From positions 1 to 7,520 of the forward strand of contig CAMLHB010000115.1 in NCBI GenBank assembly GCA_946479725.1: a stretch of 7,520 bases of DNA. The letters run 5' to 3'. Positions 6,133 through 7,520 of this stretch are shown in pieces. The position numbers and the translations under genes were made by a program. The notes under the pieces are model-generated. The model searched no databases. It worked only from the letters and a program-made list of their open reading frames with translations, and was not told the DNA's origin. This DNA comes from an uncultured Actinomycetes bacterium (lineage in GTDB: Bacteria; Actinomycetota; Thermoleophilia; Solirubrobacterales; 70-9). Position 1 is the first letter of the stretch. The number at the start of each line of letters is the position of its first letter.

Positions 6133-6146
6133 CCCGGCTGGCCGGG
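6133..6146. terminator. Short GC hairpin after the TauE operon
   Basis: CCCGGC and GCCGGG form a 6-bp perfect inverted repeat with a 2-nt spacer, just past the stop of the second TauE gene (6148-6150). A 2-nt loop is tight, so the folded stem would be about 5 bp. It could attenuate read-through from the TauE genes into PAC2, but there is no U-tract and the stem is short. Confidence 0.25.
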
Positions 6147-6147
6147 C

Positions 6148-6513
6148 TCAGGCGGTGCGGGCGCGGCGCAGCAGCTGGGCGGCCATGAAGAGGGCGAGGG
6201 CGGCGAAGGTGAGCTGCAGGGCGCGTTCGGAGACGTGGTTGGCGACGGTGACGCCGACCCAGACCCCGAGCGGCGAGAGGGCGCCGATGATCAGCGCCTC
6301 GCGGACCCGCACGTTGCCGTAGCCGTTCTGGCGGTAGGCGCCGACGATCGCGACGAGGACGATCATCAGCAGCGAGGTCGACTCGGCCTCGACCTGGGTG
6401 AGGCCGATGAAGATCGTCAGCGCCGGGACGAAGAGGACGCCGCCGCCGACCCCGACGAGGCCGCCGGTGAGGCCGCCGAAGAGACAGATCAGGACCGCGA
6501 TCAGCTCGTTCAC
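6148..6513 (-). CDS. Half-length TauE/SafE-type membrane transporter, second gene of the pair
   Basis: The product is 121 aa, about half of a normal TauE/SafE (DUF81) permease of roughly 250 aa. It carries a single repeat. The glycine-rich GLVGVGGGVLFVPAL sits near residues 18-32, followed by ESTSLLMIVLVAIVGA and two further hydrophobic segments, giving about four membrane passes. The family exports sulfite, sulfoacetate or other small organic anions; the substrate here is unknown. The GTG start at 6513 is well supported by AGGGGAG 6 nt upstream. It lies 13 bp after the stop of the first half, in another frame, so the two are almost certainly one transcript and probably one heteromeric transporter. 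Confidence 0.83.
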   Translation of the reverse strand: MNELIAVLICLFGGLTGGLVGVGGGVLFVPALTIFIGLTQVEAESTSLLMIVLVAIVGAYRQNGYGNVRVREALIIGALSPLGVWVGVTVANHVSERALQLTFAALALFMAAQLLRRARTA

Positions 6514-6519
6514 CGCGAT

Positions 6520-6526
6520 CTCCCCT
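6520..6526 (-). promoter_or_regulatory. Strong ribosome binding site of the second TauE half
   Basis: On the minus strand this is AGGGGAG with a 6-nt spacer to GTG 6513. It directly abuts the stop codon of the upstream half-gene (6527-6529). This shows that the second half is independently initiated and is not the debris of a frameshift. Confidence 0.65.
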
Positions 6527-6910
6527 TCACGAGAGGATCAGCTCCACGGCGATCGCCACCAGCAGCAGGGCGAAGAGGTAGGAGACGGCGCGCTGGGGGA
6601 TCCGCTGCTGGATCGCGGTACCGAGAAGGACCCCGGCGATCGCCGGAATAGCCAGCAGCAGGCCGGTGAGGACGTGGACGTTGCCGTAGATCCCGCCCTG
6701 GGCGATGGCGCCGAGCATGCCGATGAGGACGATCGCGGCGAGGCTGGTCCCGGTTGCCAGCCGCTCGCCGTAGGCGAACCAGAAGATCAGCAGCGGCACG
6801 ATGATCGTCCCGCCGCCGACCCCGAAGAGGCCGCTGAAGACGCCGGCCAGGGTCCCGATCGCCGCCAGCTTCCAGAGCGCGTGGTCCGGGGGCGCGTCGG
6901 CGGCTGACAT
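6527..6910 (-). CDS. Half-length TauE/SafE-type membrane transporter, first gene of the pair
   Basis: The product is 127 aa with one TauE/SafE repeat. After a short polar N-terminus, GLFGVGGGTIIVPLL appears near residues 28-41, then ATGTSLAAIVLIGMLGAIA, then two more hydrophobic segments ending at the C-terminus (about four membrane passes). The GVGGG and GTSLAAI pattern resembles the N-terminal half of full-length proteins, whereas the next gene resembles another repeat unit, so the pair together equals one normal permease. Likely role: small-anion export at the cytoplasmic membrane, substrate unknown. ATG 6910 is chosen because it follows TAGTAT by 6 nt. There is no Shine-Dalgarno, so the transcript is probably leaderless. 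The otsB gene diverges from it only 17 bp away. Confidence 0.83.
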   Translation of the reverse strand: MSAADAPPDHALWKLAAIGTLAGVFSGLFGVGGGTIIVPLLIFWFAYGERLATGTSLAAIVLIGMLGAIAQGGIYGNVHVLTGLLLAIPAIAGVLLGTAIQQRIPQRAVSYLFALLLVAIAVELILS

Positions 6911-6915
6911 CCCGC

Positions 6916-6921
6916 GATACT
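6916..6921 (+). promoter_or_regulatory. Predicted -10 box of otsB (leaderless)
   Basis: GATACT matches TATAAT at 4 of 6 positions and ends 6 nt before GTG 6928. There is no Shine-Dalgarno: the AAGG at 6922-6925 is only 2 nt from the start. No clear -35 is seen. It overlaps the opposing -10 box on the other strand. Confidence 0.4.
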
Positions 6922-6922
6922 A
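6917..6922 (-). promoter_or_regulatory. Predicted -10 box of the TauE pair (leaderless)
   Basis: On the minus strand this is TAGTAT, fitting TANNNT, followed by 6 nt and then ATG 6910. It overlaps the otsB -10 by five bases, so polymerase cannot open both promoters at once. Confidence 0.45.
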
Positions 6923-6927
6923 AGGCC

Positions 6928-7520
6928 GTGCCACACGACCCAGAGAGCGGTGGCGGGGGCTGGGCGGCGCGTCTGGAGCCGCTGCGGCGCGAGCCCGGCC
7001 GCAGCGCCGTCCTCACCGACGTCGACGGCACCCTGGCGCCGATCGTCGAACGGGCCGCCGACGCGGCGGTGCCGGCGGCAGCGCGGGAAGCGCTGGCGGC
7101 GCTGAGCGAGCGCTACGCGCTGGTCGGCTGCATCTCCGGACGGCGGGCGGAGGAGGCGCGGCGGCTGGTCGGCCTCGACTCGCTCGCCTACGCCGGCAAC
7201 CACGGCTTGGAGCTGCTGCTGCCGGGGGAGGATGCGCCGCGTCCCGACCCCTCCGTCGCCGGTCGCGAGAGCGAAGCGGCGGAGTTCCTCGCCGCGGTCG
7301 ACGGCCGGCTCGAGGCGGCCGGGCTGCGGCGCGAGGACAAGGGGCCGATCCAGGCCCTGCACTGGCGCGGCGCCGAGGACGAGGCGACGGCGGAGAGCCG
7401 CGCCCGCGAGATCGCCAACGAGGCGGGACGGGCGGGGCTGGAACCGCGCTGGGGCCGCAAGGTGCTGGAGCTGCGGCCGGCCGGGGGCGGCGGCAAGGAC
7501 GGCGCGGTGGCCTCCCTGCT
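6928..7520 (+). CDS. otsB: Trehalose-6-phosphate phosphatase (3' truncated)
   Basis: This HAD-superfamily enzyme dephosphorylates trehalose-6-phosphate to trehalose, the last step of the OtsA-OtsB pathway, in the cytoplasm. The window shows 197 codons of a protein usually about 240-270 aa. Visible motifs are TDVDGTL with nucleophile D31 and acid D33; CISGRR with the motif II serine S70; the family-typical YAGNHGLEL (N91, H92, G93, E95); DKGPIQALHWR (K138); and LELRPAGGGKDGAV with K190. The final aspartate-rich HAD motif lies beyond the window. The GTG at 6928 gives a normal-length N-terminus and is the only reasonable start close to the motif. It appears leaderless and shares a 17-bp divergent promoter with the TauE pair. 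A partner otsA gene may follow outside the window. Confidence 0.9.
   Translation, partial: MPHDPESGGGGWAARLEPLRREPGRSAVLTDVDGTLAPIVERAADAAVPAAAREALAALSERYALVGCISGRRAEEARRLVGLDSLAYAGNHGLELLLPGEDAPRPDPSVAGRESEAAEFLAAVDGRLEAAGLRREDKGPIQALHWRGAEDEATAESRAREIANEAGRAGLEPRWGRKVLELRPAGGGGKDGAVASL

Noticed and set aside
6110..6133. GTG 6133 as the PAC2 start
   Set aside because: It overlaps a GC hairpin and lies in a lower-GC stretch with no ribosome site. GTG 6109 has a -10-like box at leaderless distance and keeps the whole family core.
6514..6529. A frameshift breaking one full-length TauE gene
   Set aside because: The second half has its own well-spaced Shine-Dalgarno and start codon after a clean stop, as expected of two real genes. 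Raw reads would settle it.

Overview
The window is a dense, very GC-rich stretch of bacterial chromosome. Codon use, the mix of GTG and ATG starts, a PAC2-family protein, an AddB/AdnA-like helicase-nuclease and an OtsB-type phosphatase point to an actinobacterium. My best guess is the Thermoleophilia/Solirubrobacterales, from remembered resemblance of the Ig-like surface protein and the lysine-rich coiled-coil protein; this is not proven. I see no mobile element, CRISPR array, tRNA or rRNA.

Layout. Bases 1-720 (+) hold the 3' end of a secreted or surface Ig-like repeat protein. It converges on a histone-H1-like, Lys/Ala-rich coiled-coil protein (737-1261, -). About 100 bp of unusually AT-rich DNA lies upstream of that gene and carries two tandem LexA/SOS-box-like palindromes, one inside the predicted promoter spacer and one over the -35 position. 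Next is an inositol-monophosphatase-family enzyme (1369-2196, -). It is divergent from a large UvrD-like helicase fused to a PD-(D/E)XK nuclease with four Fe-S-type cysteines (2231-5200, +). A perfect 11-bp hairpin (5206-5230) separates that gene from a convergent PAC2-family gene (5240-6109, -). Upstream of PAC2, on the same strand, are two half-length TauE/SafE-type membrane proteins (6148-6513 and 6527-6910, -). A 17-bp gap separates them from a divergent trehalose-6-phosphate phosphatase gene (6928 to the window end, +; cut off).

How the genes relate. Most look like independent housekeeping or stress functions: DNA-break processing, nucleoid or DNA binding, sugar-phosphate or inositol-phosphate hydrolysis, trehalose synthesis, anion export. 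Only the two TauE halves form a clear operon, possibly with PAC2 following. Five starts lack a Shine-Dalgarno sequence. Four of them have a TANNNT -10-like hexamer, and otsB a weaker GATACT, ending 6-7 nt before the start codon, which suggests leaderless transcripts. The two genes with clear Shine-Dalgarno sites (the histone-like gene and the second TauE half) are those expected to have a leader or an upstream operon partner.

Most notable are the tandem SOS-like operator at the histone-like gene, the stand-alone helicase-nuclease with a degraded motor, the split TauE pair and the consistent leaderless promoter pattern.
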